From assembly GCF_023856365.1 (NCBI RefSeq), contig NC_064536.1, positions 34,898,776-34,962,775 of the forward strand: a stretch of DNA of 64,000 nt, written 5' to 3'. This document shows positions 40,166-60,918 of the stretch, piece after piece (the stretch's first letter is position 1; the number at the start of each line of letters is the position of its first letter). The notes under the pieces were generated by a model. That model had not been told where the DNA came from and searched no databases. It saw only the letters and a list, made by a program, of their open reading frames with translations. This DNA is from Brienomyrus brachyistius (taxonomy: Eukaryota > Chordata > Actinopteri > Osteoglossiformes > Mormyridae). A program made the translations under genes and the position numbers.

Positions 40166-40441
40166 AAGTATACAGAACACAGTATACTTTAAGATATAAA
40201 ACAAACATCAATGACTCCAGGAAGAACAGGGGGATATTTCACAAAGCGGGTTTAATGATAATAGTTATTTGTGTGTGAGTTAGCCAACTCAGAGTTTTCG
40301 GTTTCAAAAAGCCAGTTGAGTCATTTACCGCGGTAACATACCCCATGAAGCTAACCTGCTCGCTGGCAGGTTTAGTCCCTGTAACTCTGAGTTTCTCCTC
40401 TTTAAATGAACCGTCAGATTGAAGCAGGTACTTTCTCAGAC

Positions 40442-41816
40442 ATGGCGTGTCCTTTTCTCGAAAGACCGGTCGACATCGAAGCACAAATTATCCGCAGGAA
40501 TCTCCGTCGGGAGAGGGTGATTATACCCCGTTTAGATATTTTATCATTTACAGATGATTTTCTGTTACAGCGTTACCATTTTTCATCACAAACAATCATT
40601 TATCTCAACAATATTCTTAGCCCTCATTTTGCTCGTCAAACACACCGTGGACATCCTCTCAGTTCTGAGCAAGTTCTTTGTACGGCACTTCGCTTCTTTG
40701 CTAATGGCAGCTTTCTGTACAATATTGGTGACGCGCAACACGTTTCTAAGGCAACCGTCTGTCGGTGTATCAGACAGGATACTCTTGTGCTTAAACGTTT
40801 TCTCTACACATTTGTGGCATTTCCTTGTCACAGATGTAGTAGGAAGAATCAAGGAAGAATTCCATAGAATTGCAGGCATGAAGTAATAGCCTCATATTTT
40901 TAGTAATATGCTTTAAGATTTGAAGCAATAAACAATTGTAGGTTAAGACTACATTAAATACAGTTATGGTTTTTGCATTGTTACACCATCCAAAACTAGA
41001 AACTGACTGTAGTACCTGTTCAAATTAAATAGGCTTATGCCCTCTGTGTTAGGATTTCCAGGTGTGATTGGCTGCATAGATGGCACACATATTCCCATTA
41101 AGGCTCCTTCAGTAAATGAAGAATGTGAATAGAAAGTCATTAAACAGTATTAATGTGTAGGTAGGTGAGTTTCTAGCTTTTAGTAGTTTACTGCATTGAA
41201 TTATTGGCCTACTTTACAGTACATCTGCAGTAACTAATCACTGTTCTGCATCGTGAAGATTATATGTGATGCAGCCTATGTCATCAGCAATGTGGAGGCA
41301 AAGTGGCCTGGGTCTACGCATGATGCCGGAATGTTCCGTGACTTGCTCGTGGTAAATGTATACAGTGCAGCTATTTTATAATCTTTAATCAATATCTTGT
41401 TGCCTCATATTGCACCTTAACATGTAAACTGTTTACTCATTTTTGTAGGAGAGTTCAGTGGTTGCCTACTCAGTGATGGGGGGTACCCATGCCAGCCCTA
41501 TCTACTGACCCCATACCCTGATCCTGAGCCTGGCACACAGCAAAGATATAACTTGGCTCACAGCAGGACCCGGGCCAGAACAGAGATGACCCTGGGCATA
41601 CTGAAGGCCCGTTTCCAGTGCCTTCGTGGGCTCTGTGGCACCCCAGAAAGGGCCTGTAATATCATTGTTGCATGTGTAGTCCTGCAGAATATTGCAATGA
41701 TGAGAAGAGAAACCTGGATTGCTGCACCGAAGGTTGACCCTGATAACAACCCTGACATTCCTGTTGATGCAACAGATGGACAAGCTGTTCGAAAAGCAAT
41801 ATGTTATAATAAGTAA
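40442..41816 (+). pseudogene. Harbinger (HARBI1-like) transposase, four exons
   Basis: A DDE nuclease that cuts and joins the transposon. Exons read as 40442-40882, 41053-about 41160, 41259-41351 and 41449-41816, with GT/AG borders. Exon 1 has a helix-turn-helix-like region (DAQHVSKATVCRCIRQ). Exon 2 has the first catalytic Asp in [13 protein letters not shown]. Exon 3 has the conserved AKWPGSTHDAGMF with the second Asp. Exon 4 has the glutamate region and YNLAHSRTRARTEMTLG. A frameshift near the end of exon 1 and a TAG in exon 2 make it inactive. Clear vertebrate HARBI1-type family. Confidence 0.85.
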
Positions 41817-41883
41817 ATAAGTATCAAATAAATACAAATGATAATCATTTTATGAACTCTTTTGTATTTCCTGTAATTGAATA

Positions 41884-43430
41884 TGCAAAACATCCATCCA
41901 TCCATCATCTCCCGCTTAATCCAAGGTCGGGTCAAGGGGGCCTCTTATACTCAGCAGGGAGGCCCAGACTTCCCTCTCCCCAGCCACTTCCTCCAGCTCC
42001 TCTGGGAGGATCCCGAGGCATTCGAGAGACATACTCCCTCCAGTGTGTCCTGGGTCTTCCCCAGGGCCCCCTCCCAGTGGGACATGCCCGGAATACCTCA
42101 CCAGGGAGGCGTCCAGGAGGCATCCTAATCAGATGCCCGAGCCACCTCATCTGGCTCCTCTCAATGCGGAGGAGCAGCAGCGCTACTCTGTGTCCCTCCC
42201 GAATGACTGAGCTCCTCACCCTATCTCTAAGGGAGAGCCCAGCCACCCTGCGGAGGAAACTCATTTTGGCCGCTTGCACTCGCCATCTTCTTCTTTCAGT
42301 CACTACCCACAGCTCGTGACCATAGGTGAGGGTCGGAACGTAAATCGACTGACCAATGACAGACCAATGCAGCACTTGCATCACTGCTGATGCTGCACCG
42401 ATCCGCCTGTCGATCTCCTCATTCCCTCACTCGTGAACAAGACCCTGACACAGTTAAACTCCTCCACTTGGGGGAGAACCCCATCCCCAACCTGAAGAGA
42501 GCATTCTACACTTTTCCGGCTGAGGACCATGGTCTCGGATTTGGAGATGTTGATTCTCATCCCAGCCGCTTCACACTTGGCTGCGAACTGTCCCAGTGAG
42601 AGCCGAAGGTCACGGTCTGATGAAGCCAACAGAACCACATCATCTACAAAGAGCAGAGACCCAATCCTGAGGCCACCAAACCGGACACCCTCAACGCCCT
42701 GGCTGCGCCTAGAAATTCTGTCCATAAAAACTATGAACAGAATCGGTGACAAAGGGCAGCCCTGACAGAGTCCAACCCTCACCGGAAACGAGTCTGACTT
42801 ATTGCCGCCCACCTGGACCAGGCTCTGGCACCGGTCATACAGGGACCGAACCGCCCTTAAAAGGAAGCCCGGCACCCCATGCTCCCGGAGCACTCCCCAC
42901 AGGACTCCCCGAGGGACACGGTCGAATGCCTTCTCCAAGTCCACAAAACACATGTAGACTGGTTGGGCAAACTCCCATGAACCCTCCAAAACACTGCCGA
43001 GAGTATAGAGCTGGTCAACTGTTCCACAGCCAGGGCAAAAACCACACCCTCCTGAATCCGAGGTTTGACAATCCGGCGAACCCTCCTCTCCAGAATCCCC
43101 AAATAGACCTTACCAGGGAGGCTGAGGAGTGTGATCCCCCTATAGTTGGAGCACACCCTCTAGTCCCCTTTCTTGAAGAGGGGGACCACCACCACGGTCT
43201 GCCAGTCCAGCAGCACTGCCCCTGATGTCCACGCGATGCTGCAGATGATGGTCGAATGCCTTCTCCAAGTCCAGAAAACACATGTAGACTGGTTGAACCC
43301 TCCAAAACCCTGCGGAGAGTATAGAGCTGGTCCACTGTTCCACGGCGAAAACCACACTGCTCCTCCTGAATCCGAAGTTCAACAATATTTTGTTTTGAAA
43401 GACAGTTAAGGATCCATCAACTTGTGCCAC
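41884..43430 (-). mobile_element. Non-LTR retrotransposon inside the Harbinger
   Basis: Minus-strand RT, truncated at its 5' end. 42381-42989 reads EKAFDRVPRGVLWGVLREHG, then GLCQGCPLSPILFIVF and the LFVDDVVLLAS catalytic box. 41932-42384 gives the C-terminal part (YGHELWVVTERRRWRVQAAK). An ATCC-type tail (CATCCATCCATC) ends it at about 41887. 43015-43430 repeats parts of the N-terminal region with indels, as if internally duplicated. The clade is not settled (Rex/RTE/jockey-like). Confidence 0.8.
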
Positions 43431-43639
43431 TACCCACCTTTAACTGATGTTCTAATATTAGTATTTCTATTTGGGGTTTCTGTATTTTTTGTTTAATGTG
43501 TTCCATTTCCAGATCCGATTTTTCAATTTGTTTCTCAAGGTACATTTTGTACAACTGCGTTACAGGGAGCTATTAAAATACACAAAAATTTTACATCTTG
43601 GCAGTATTGCACTGTGAAAATTGTAGCACTATAAATATA

Positions 43640-44730
43640 ACTCAGAAAATAGACACTTGTGGCTAAAGGCATTTTCATTTATTGAGAAGAATGATTCTTA
43701 TTCCAATTTTTCAATAATTGGTTGGCAAATACTGAAGCATCTTACAGAGGTAAGCTGCGCTGTGGCTGTGGATGCAGTCGACTCACCCTGGCAATTTTCT
43801 GCATTGCTCTGTGAAGAATGGATAAATGTTTTAAAATGGTGCATCACTTACGTGAGATATTTGTTAGAAAGTGCATACCATAGGCTGTTCTACATCCTCC
43901 CTCCCTGTGACAGCTGAAAAGGTGTCTTCATCCTGTAGTGAATATTATCTCTTACTTGCATACACCAATAATTAAAGACAGAGTATGAAAAATCTGGAGA
44001 AGTGTACCATTTCATGGGTGTCTGGCGGTTCCAGAACAGAGATTACACCATCAGTAACTGCAAGACAATGAGGATTACAAACAATTCATAAACAGAAATG
44101 TGACCTGCACATTTTGAATATAGCTTTTACAACAGTGGGCAGTCTTTCACATATCACAGTCTTTCAACAGTATGTACATGAAGTAATGACAACTATAAAA
44201 TTATACTCATCTATAACTTTAAATAAATTACGATCGGTTCGAAAATGATGGGTTTGATGATGAGTTTAATGGATGGCCATCACTGAGCCAACACTGGACA
44301 AATGCACAATATTACATGCTGCCAGGTTTAAGATGAAACTGTAGCTTTTGTGTCTTATAGACAAGCAAAACCTCCCAATGGTCCAGTGCTTACCTGTTTG
44401 TATTATATTTTTATACTTCATCTTTATTTGCTGCCAAGTGCGCTTTATGCCTGCTGGGTTACAACTGTAAAAACAAAATTAAATTAGAGAGAATATACAA
44501 AAACTAGTAATATTTCTTAAATATACATCAATCAACGTCGTTCTTATCAATACTTACGTATTCACTCGGTCAGCTATTTTCTGCCACGCTTGTTCCCGTT
44601 CTTTCGTGGCTGTAACTGTGTTTACTTTTTTTGATATGGCATGCTCATCTTCAGCATACGCCATTATTAATAATTCAAGCTACACTGGTGTGAAATTGGA
44701 AGCGCGAGATTTGTTTCCCTGTGTTGCCAT
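43640..44730 (-). pseudogene. Harbinger Myb/SANT-like partner gene
   Basis: The minus-strand gene starts at 44730 (MATQGNKSRASNFTPV), has an in-frame TAG in place of a Glu-type codon, then the trihelix/Myb-like region. Exon 1 is 44558-44730 and exon 2 44394-44464 (CNPAGIKRTWQQIKMKYKNI), both with GT/AG borders. Further exons are only tentatively readable (about 43990-44050, VISVLEPPDTHEM). Harbinger elements need this DNA-binding partner to bring transposase to the nucleus and the transposon ends. Damaged. Confidence 0.65.
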
Positions 44731-45056
44731 GGTGAATCGTTTTCTCTGGATGCCATTGATAAGGGCCTTTTTATGTGCTCGTGCTCGTGCGACAATCAGG
44801 GTTAATTGAACACAGAGTTGTGTAAACTAATAGTTAGCACAGTAAACCACCTAGGTTGCAATTTCCTAGATTTATTCTTGCTGGAAACAGGTATGAAGTC
44901 CTCTTGCACTTGCAATAATGTGCTTTTAAAAAATTCCCAGGCCTCTTCAACAGTTTTGTTATTTAACTCCATCCAGTTCACAGTTTCTAGTTTTAGTCTC
45001 ATACACTTAAAGTCAGCCTTCCTAACATTATATATTTTTGATTTGGACTTAGCTCT

Positions 45057-45808
45057 TCAAACACTAAACTTAACCTCAAATTTGACCATGTTATGATCGC
45101 TACTGTCAAGTGGTTCTAAAACGTCTAATTTACCAATCCTGTCCTGGTTATTAGAGAGAACAAGATCAAGAATGGCATCTCCCCTGGTAGGGGTGTTAAC
45201 AAACTGAGTAAAAAAACAATCCTGTACTAATTCCACCATCTCCAGTTCATTTTCTGAAGAGCCAGTGACAATGTCCCACTGCATTCCTGGTAGATTAAAA
45301 TCACCCATAACTACATCATTTTTATTGCTCATAGTCCTAATATCACTGTATAACAATCTGCTTTCCTCAGCAGCTATATTAGGTGTTCTGTAACAAACAC
45401 CGACAATTAGGCTATTTGAGTTTTTAGCATCTAATTTTACCCATATTGCTTCCGTAGTTTTATTTATATCAGTAAGTTCCCTTGCCTGCAAGTTTTCCTT
45501 TACATATACTGCAACACCACCTCCCTTTTTTCCTATACGATCCTTACGGAACAACGTGTAACCATCCATATTATATTCTTGTTCATCCTTTTCACTCAAC
45601 CACGTTTCAGTTCTTCCTATAATATCATAAGAGTCCGATGAGATAAATCATGAATTTTATTCCTAATACTCCTGGCGTTTAAATACAGACAACAAAGGGT
45701 AGGCCTACTACGGTGCCCACTTACAATATGATTATTTGGGGCTTTCCGTTTCCCCCCACTGACATAGTTAACTAACCTCCCTGCCCCCCCAGTCCCTAGT
45801 TTAAACAC
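45057..45808 (-). pseudogene. CR1 endonuclease domain
   Basis: 45057-45599 contains RIGKKGGGVAVYVKENL, the MGDFNLPGMQWD box (Asp-Asn) and SSDHNMVKFEV (Ser-Asp-His) of an APE-like endonuclease. 45617-45808 carries the N-terminal CCLYLNARSIRNKIHDL motif in another frame. About 60 bases near 45600 hold the frameshift. The downstream RT is missing. Confidence 0.85.
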
Positions 45809-46368
45809 TCCTCAACTACTCTACACATACGCCTCCCCAATACACTGGTTCCCCTCTGGTTCAGGTGCAACCCATCCGGCTTGAACAGGTCCCACCTGTT
45901 CCAGAAGGTCCTCCAATGCCCCATAAACCTAAACCCCTCTTTCCTACACCATCCTTTTAACCACGCATTTAATTTCCTTATCTCAGCTAACTTAGCCTGA
46001 CTTGCACGTGGCACGGGGAGTATTTCGGAGAATACCACCGTGGACGTTCTGCTTCTAAGCTTATTGGCGACTTCTATAAATTTATCCTGCAGAACAGCCC
46101 TTCTACCCTTGCCTATGTCATTGGTGCCAACATGCACCACGACAACTGGATCCACCCCAGCTGGGGCCAAAAGCTTATCCACACGATCTGGAAGGTCTCC
46201 TACCTGGGCACCAGGCAGGCAAGACACCGTACGGGACCCTCTATCACGCGTGCACTGTCTACTGTCTACTCCCCTAATAATGGAATCCCCCACTACCACA
46301 ACCTCCCTCTTCCTGCAAATGATAAACTTCTTATTTAACCAATTAGCCATTATTTTAAGTAAAGTCAA
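45796..46368 (-). pseudogene. CR1 ORF1 SGNH-hydrolase (esterase) domain
   Basis: A 190-codon frame with the SGNH pattern: GDSIIRGVD (block I, Ser), VVVHVGTNDIGKG (block III, Asn) and DGLHLNQRGTSVLG (block V, Asp/His). CR1 LINEs carry this esterase domain in ORF1. Its role in retrotransposition is unclear. The frame is open. Confidence 0.85.
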
Positions 46369-46424
46369 AAGGAATAATATAATCAGTACTTTTTTTCAGC
46401 TTCTCATTTGAAACATCACATACT

Positions 46425-47640
46425 GTGGGTTTGCACTCTTTACAAACTTTATGTATTGTGCTCCATTTTCCCTACTGGAAGCCTCATATAATATACGAGA
46501 TGACAAATATATTGGAAAACCAATGGCGTGTTGGGTTATCCACAAGATACATATGTTTAGCACTCAAAATAGCACTGCATATTTTCCTAGTCTCACAGAC
46601 AAAACCTCGGAGAATAATTAAAGGATAGTTCTAAAAAGGTGCAGGTTTGTCATCCATCCATCCATTTTCCAAACCGCTTATCCTACTGGGTTGCAGGGGG
46701 TCTGGAGCCTATCCCAGAAGCAATGGGCATGAGGCAGGGAACAACCCAGGATGGGGGGCCAGCCCATCGCAGGGCACACTCACACACCATTCACTATCAC
46801 ACGCACACCTACGGGCAATTTAGCAAGTCCAATTAGCCTCAGCATGTTTTTGGACTGTGGGGGGAAACCAGAGTATCCAGGGAAAACCCCACGACGACAT
46901 GGGGCGAACATGCAAACTCCACACATATATAACCCAGGCGGAGACTTGAACCCAGGTCCCAGAGGAGGGAGGCAACAGTGCTAACCACTGCACCACCATG
47001 CTGCCACCGGTTTGTCATTTATTACAGAAATGTTTATTGGTGACAGACTGAACAATTTATCACAATGAATACATTTAATTGATTACGTTTTGTAGGATTC
47101 GCTAATACCATTTTTTGCCTAAATGGAACTTACATTCCCATCAATGTAGTTAGCAAATGAAGGATATTATGTGAACAGGCAATCCTTAAACAGCATTAAT
47201 GTGCAGGTAATGTCATAACATTTTATTTTCAGAACTTTATATGGAAACCCCCATAGATACACACTGAGAAACACATGATGGAGGGACACATATGGACACT
47301 ACTAAGAAGGAGTACACAAGAAGCAGGTGAGGCCATAATGCTAAACATGTAACAAGGGATTGGAAACAGCTGGGATAGATGCCAACAAATGGGCACAGCA
47401 GTGACATCTGCTGGCCAGACACAGACAGGACGGGGTTGTCAGAGACGGGGCATGAGACTATCTGTGTCCATTGTGAAGATCACACAAATGATATTCAGTA
47501 TCCAGGCAAAATGGCTAGGCTCTGTCCATGACTGTTGGGTTTTTAAGGAATGTACATTGCATGACAAATTTTTCACAGGGCGTGTAACTTTTCCATTCAA
47601 AGCTTAAACTGACAGCCCCATCCTGATGTGCCACACATTG
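46425..47640 (+). pseudogene. Second, decayed Harbinger transposase relic
   Basis: 47094-47200 reads GFANTIFCLNGTYIPINVVS (degraded GxxDGTxIPI), and 47455-47605 reads SIQAKWLGSVHDCWVFKECT, matching the second-Asp region of HARBI1-type enzymes. First Asp appears mutated. A SINE-like element (46654-47008) is inserted. Strand and order match the first Harbinger. Confidence 0.65.
46654..47008 (+). repeat. SINE-like repeat, family R, with 10-bp TSD
   Basis: Starts CCATCCATCCATTTTCCAAA and ends CCACCATGCTGCCACC. Flanked by GGTTTGTCAT (46644-46653 and 47009-47018), a retroposition-type duplication. Same family at 57868-58208, with fragments at 36515 and 62755. Confidence 0.85.
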
Positions 47641-48022
47641 AGGCAGAGGAATAAGAACCGCTCCACCTGTATCAACTCTGAGTTCTCAGGGACATCAGCA
47701 CAAATCGACATTTTTCTTGGTAATCATTCACAACAACCATGCTAAGTGCAATTCATTACATTTTCCATTCATGTGCTCTTTATTGTCTGCACATAAAAAT
47801 GACACACAAATTTTTGGTCATTTCACAGGAATTAAGGATCGTCTATCTTCTGAGAACCATAAAATTCACTTTTGAACTGTTATTAGCACTTCTACTTAAT
47901 ATGCTTCATTTGCTTCTCCAGGTGGACCATGTATAGATGTACCATGTATAGTTCCTTAACAGGCGACTAGGAAGCAAGCATTTTGTCAATCCCAAGTCTC
48001 TAAATGTCATACTTTCAATTAC

Positions 48023-48190
48023 ACTGTGTGCAGAATTATTAGGCAAGTACTATTTCCAGAGTTATTTTTTAGTAAAAAATGTGGACAGACAAATAAATGT
48101 ATTTAGGGAGAAAATGTTACATAAGACTTTCACAAACATAAATTAAAGAAAAGCACTTGATTTTCAGTCTGCAGAATTATTAGGCAATCA
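48023..48190. repeat. Repeat with two CAGAATTATTAGGCAA motifs
   Basis: TGCAGAATTATTAGGCAA occurs at about 48029 and 48171. This motif is typical of a fish dispersed DNA repeat. Ends not resolved. Confidence 0.5.
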
Positions 48191-48550
48191 GAAACTAACT
48201 TCATTTCACTGTCAAAAGATAAATAATAATATAATATAATATAATTATAATAAATAATAAAATCGTCTTTTTCAGTCTATATAAGGAATAACAAACTTCA
48301 CCAAGTTTATTGTCTTCTGTAGCCACCATTACTCTGAATGACCATCATGAGCTTGTTCGCCATTGAAATAATCACGTTTTAGCTAGGACCACCTCCCAGG
48401 CGTTGCTCTGAGAAGTGTGCTGCTTGCCATCTTGGTGAATCTCATACTTTAGTCAGGCCCTGTAGCTCTCAGTGGATGTTAAGTCAGGCGATGATGGGGG
48501 CCTGGTCATAATTCAATCACCTTTCTTAGCCAATCTAAAGAATACTTTGA

Positions 48551-48815
48551 TGCATGGGAAGGGGCACTGTCCTGCATGCATATCATGGGAAGGGGTATTG
48601 TCTGAATGCATATCATGGAAAGGGGCACTGTCCTGCATGCATATCACAGAGAGGGGCACTGTCCTGCATGCATATCATGGGAAGGGGCCCTGTCCTGAAT
48701 GCATATCATGGGAAGGGGCACTGTCCTGCATGCATATCATGGGAAGGGGCCCTGTCCTGAATGCATATCATGGGAAGGGGCACTGTCCTGCATGCATATC
48801 ACGGAGAGGGGTGTC
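48551..48815 (+). repeat. 31-bp minisatellite
   Basis: About nine copies of a 31-bp unit (core GGGAAGGGGCACTGTCCTG with ATGCATATCAT). Because 31 is not divisible by three and the unit has no stop in any frame, overlapping ORFs appear, all spurious. Confidence 0.9.
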
Positions 48816-50725
48816 GTGGTTTTTTCTCCTTCCCCGCCAAATCAGAAGTCAGAGGTCCGCTTGTGCAGTATCCAGAATTCAGTCTTTATTGCAACAAAGA
48901 AGTTACAACCAAGGCTGGACACGTAAAAGTGTGTCCAGTACTGTTTTACACCAATTTTTATATGTTCTTATCATTTAACAATCTCGTCACTTAAGCATCA
49001 TCATTCCTTCATCCATTCACAATCATTGTTTTTTCCCTTAATCCACACCCCTAGGTGATAAGTTTGTCCATCATTTCTTTTACCGTTTGGCCTCTCGGCT
49101 GAACATAATAGTGGCGCGAGCAGCTTCACTTGGTTTTTTAAAAATGCTCAGCCGTGAACTTCTGGTGAACTCAGGCGAATCCCTTCCTTCATTAGTAAAC
49201 CTTGGCAGTTTCAGCCTGTTACACATTGTCTAACTAAAAGGTTGATAATATATTTCTCCTATAACATAGTGATAAAATATACGTTAATAAAAGTGAATAT
49301 TCATAGATTCAGGACTAACATAAAGTAGCTAACAGAATCTCAGACTAACAAAAGGTGCAAATACATACTCAGTTGATTACATGGTTTGTTCCATGAGTTT
49401 ATTTTTTAAAATAATTATGTTGAAGCATGGTTGAAAAGCAATGTCTGACTTTCATTGGTCAAATTTCATAGAATTTTTATTTATTATTACTTTTGTCAGA
49501 TTAAAGTAATTTCTGTGACCATTGTGAGTTTTTCTTTCATTGAACGAAAAGTACCAACAATTTTGTCCACGTCTGTATATTCTCATGTATACACAGCACA
49601 ATATACACAGAATGAACGTAAAATATTCCATCTATTATATTACGCATTGTTTTCAACCACATCAGTCTAATGAACTTTAAATAAAACTATAATTCCAAGC
49701 AACCATACCAGGATTTGACCACAAACTAAATGAATGACATTTTTAGTTTGATTCAGCTCCATCTTGTCCCCATTGCTGCCATAGCGACATGGTACACCAT
49801 AATGTCTTGGTGTGTCCAAGCTACCCCCCTCAAACTCGTTCTAATGTCATACTGGCCATATAACAACCAAATGATTGAACCAAGAATCCAAGGGGCATCG
49901 CAGCCTGGTAGCTGCCCAGTTAGAAAAAAGTACAGCCTACACTACATGATAAAGTGTATGTTCTACGCAGTTATGCATCTCCATTTCAGCCTCCTTTTTA
50001 CCTTGAGATCATGATCAGCTAGGAAACCCTTCATTCCACTGGTTCATTGCTGTCACTGCAGGACCAAGGCATCAGTGGCATTTCTGCCAACTTAATAGAG
50101 CAGTTAAAAGGTTATGCCTGTGATCAAAAAAGATGAAGGTGGTGCTGCTTCTCTTTTCTTCACTGCCGTTACATAGCTATGTAATAAATTATCCCTTTGC
50201 CCCAAGTGTGAGAAGCAATAACAAAAATCAATTGGCAGTGAAGTAGAGGACAAAGGAAGGACAGCCAGAGTAACCAATGCTAATCCATGTGTCGCGTTCC
50301 TCATTGGGAGGCATGTTTTTCATTTTGACCCCATAAATTTCTCTAATTGAGCGTAACTGGATAGCAGTATTGACCTTTAGAGACTGTGACATTATTTGTG
50401 GGGCCGAGCTCCTAAGATCTTATGGCCAAAGGGGAATTAAACCAGATTTATGTGTTCGATTTAAATATAAATATCAGCAAGGATAAAGCTGGCACTCATA
50501 TGGTGGACAGTATGTGTATATTCAAGTATATTCATGTCCCAGAAAGATTTCCTTCATTTATGCCATCATGCAGATGTTTCAGTGCTTCAATAAAATTATC
50601 AGCAATAAAACTAGAAATTAGTGGGATTTATTCTTATAAGTTGCAAATGAATTATACAGAAAATGAAATGCACAGTGTGACAGAGGATGCAGTTATCCAT
50701 TTCAAAATCAATTGCTTTATTCATA
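48816..50725. other. Non-coding stretch
   Basis: AT-rich, no gene or RNA recognised. 48820-49200 has an inverted TTTATTGCAACAAAG (possible poly(A) region of an unidentified LTR) but no clear ends. Confidence 0.45.
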
Positions 50726-51242
50726 CACTACCAGTCAAATGTTTTTGCACAACACAGGTTTTTACCACATTTCCATTCATTTCATAAACTGCTGGTTTTT
50801 TATTGTTGATAAGTGTTGGAAAGTTGAGGGGAAATCTACAATGAAAATATATGTTAAAACAAGTTTCCTTTATAACATAGAAAAAGTATGTAACAGTGCA
50901 TGTCTGACATCCTATTAACTAGTTAAGTGGTGATGGCAGTGTCATATTCTAGGCTGTCCTTTAACTTTAAATACAGTAGTTAATCATTTCATCCTATGAA
51001 GCAGAGCAGTATTTAATGTCCATTGAAGAAAAAATGCCTTTAATTTTCTCTGCTGCTAGAGGAGGTTACTTTGATGAATGAAAGATATGACATTTTCTTG
51101 CTAATAAAGGTACTCAAATTGTGAACATAATGTAAATTTATGTATTAGCAAAGAATATTGAATGTATTTTTAGTAAATGTTAAGTGACTAACATGCAATT
51201 GTAAAAAATCTCAGTGTGTGCAAAAACATTTGACTGGTAGCG
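50726..51242. repeat. Mariner-like MITE with TA duplications
   Basis: A 517-bp element with inverted ends: left CACTACCAGTCAAATGTTTT, right (inverted) CGCTACCAGTCAAATGTTTT. TA is present on both sides (50724-50725 and 51243-51244). No transposase. Tc1/mariner type by duplication and TIR style. Confidence 0.8.
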
Positions 51243-51729
51243 TATATAACATATAATATGACATAAGATTTCTGTCATACATTTTAACTAACCTAGTTCT
51301 GTTTCTCTGAATGGTTTTCACACAGAATGGAGTGAATCACACTCTGTTAATGTGACCCACTTTTGCCACTCGACATGTCATTTGTTAATGGCCAGACAAC
51401 AAATGGAATTTCATAGTTTATTGGTAGTTTTTTTCATATAAGTCATACAGTATGTGCATATATATTTACTGTAGTGTTTTAATAGTTCTTTAAACATGCA
51501 CAACAGACATTGAGAACACCGATTTTTCACATATTCAAATATTAATTTTGAATGGACGAAAGAACCTTATAAGTGCTACTCAGCCTCCAAAAGGAAACCC
51601 AGAAGTAAAATTTCATCATATAAATCATAAAGCAAATAAATAGGAAAACTCATTTCATGATTAGAGTAGGAAATACTGCTCTTATTTATAATAATACTAA
51701 AGTAACTACATACAATGCACTACTTTAAA

Positions 51730-52149
51730 TAAAACAAAACACATTGTTTTATTTGTGGTATATTATACATTTACTCTGATAAATTTAAACCTGTAACAAA
51801 CACTACAAAATTGTCAAATGAGCCAGATGTATGGATGAAGGCTCTCGGTATCATACGGGATAAGTGACACTACAAAAAGAAAGCACACGTAATAAGTCCA
51901 ATGTAGAGATTTCAAAGGGCACAGGAATGAATGTGAATATTACCAATGTGTGTTCAGAATTCTCAAGAAGAGATACTGTGGTTTGACAAGATGGGGTGGG
52001 CCAGGAAAGTACAGAGCTGAAAAGAGCAAAACGGGGTGGTTGCAGTGGGATGGGCATGCAAGGCTGGGGAAAGAGGGTATAAATGGCCTGCAACTTAAGA
52101 AGCACATCTTGTGTGCAAGGGCACCAGTGCTAAGAAGGACCCACTAACA
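51730..52149 (-). other. tagln3: tagln3 3' UTR (probable)
   Basis: Continues from the stop codon of exon 5 on the minus strand. A minus-strand AATAAA (from ACAAATAAAAC, about 51746-51756) is the likely poly(A) signal. Conservation cannot be judged. Confidence 0.5.
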
Positions 52150-59957
<7,808 letters not shown>

Positions 59958-60841
59958 TTAATGGAAATGAGTCTGGCTACTAAACGAAAAACTCAGGGAA
60001 ACATACACACGGCATGTTAAACTGCACGTTTCATTCACTCTAAAATAACGGTCGCTCATATATAGTTGCGTATGTCTTAAATGACTTATGGAATTATGGG
60101 TTTCTACTGTACTGATCGGGGAAATGTAAATAGTAACAACAATAATGGCGTATGAAATATATGAATGTATTTAAAAAAATCTACTATCTTCATACTAAAT
60201 TCATTCTTGGAGTCAGAAAATTTAGGATGAAAATTGTCCACCTTTTTATGATACGATTCTTTTAAAGTCATTGTTATTTCTGTTATACTCATTAGGTTTA
60301 CACCTAAGCACAACATATCAATAGCTGTACTCGGACACAAAGTATAGAATATTGACTTACCATAACCTCTATTAATAATCATCTTCATGCAGAATTACAG
60401 ATCAAATAATTTATATCCAGAATAAGGGACAAAATATGGCTGACAAAGCAACATGCAAAATGACTTTATATCATTTAAATTCATATTTCCTCGTATATGC
60501 CAGGAAAAGTTGTTCTGAAAAGCAGCAGGTGGATTGTGTGTATTGTTATTATTGTTGAAAATATACATTGTCGTGTTTATTTTAAATACAACATTTATAT
60601 CGAAGTGACATTCCTATAATTAAAACGACAACGCATGCTATGTCTTAAAGAGTTCCTCCCGCCATGGAACAACAGTATTTCGTCTAAATACTGTTGTAAC
60701 TAAAACAATAATAAAGAATATTCGAATACTAATTAGATACGGTTGTGCTAGCTACAGGCTCTTGAAATTATAGCATTAATGATTTGTTCAATTTCACTTG
60801 TTCTCTATTTACTCAAATGTATAACCGGCAATCGTACTTAC

Positions 60842-60918
60842 ATTAAATTCGATCTCTCTGTACCCGTTCGTCGATTATGCTGGCAATTGCTGAAAAAGCT
60901 GTACGGCGACATATAAAG
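60842..60918 (-). promoter_or_regulatory. tagln3: tagln3 TATA box and non-coding exon 1
   Basis: Minus strand: CTTTATAT (60911-60918) is followed about 70 bp later by a strong donor (TTTAAT|GTAAGT, exon end 60842). This gives a 5' UTR exon of roughly 45 bp, transcription starting around 60885. Upstream (60919-60990) is G+C-rich with a CACCC-type box. Confidence 0.6.

Larger units (their letters stand above)
40231..44800 (+). mobile_element. PIF/Harbinger transposon, two genes, interrupted
   Basis: The left end (GGGGGATATTTCACAAAGCG, about 40229) is followed by a four-exon transposase on the plus strand and a Myb/SANT-like gene on the minus strand, in convergent arrangement as in autonomous Harbingers. 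A LINE is inserted between them (about 41884-43430). The right inverted repeat is missing because a CR1 element occupies 44802-46400. Confidence 0.8.
44802..46400 (-). mobile_element. CR1-type LINE, ORF1 and endonuclease only
   Basis: Minus strand. An ORF1 esterase-like domain is followed by the APE endonuclease. No RT or 3' tail; it stops at 44802 against the Harbinger. Confidence 0.8.

Noticed and set aside
48472..48994. Overlapping ORFs with ECISWEGALS-type repeats
   Set aside because: They arise from a 31-bp minisatellite without stops. All three frames are open, so no coding claim.
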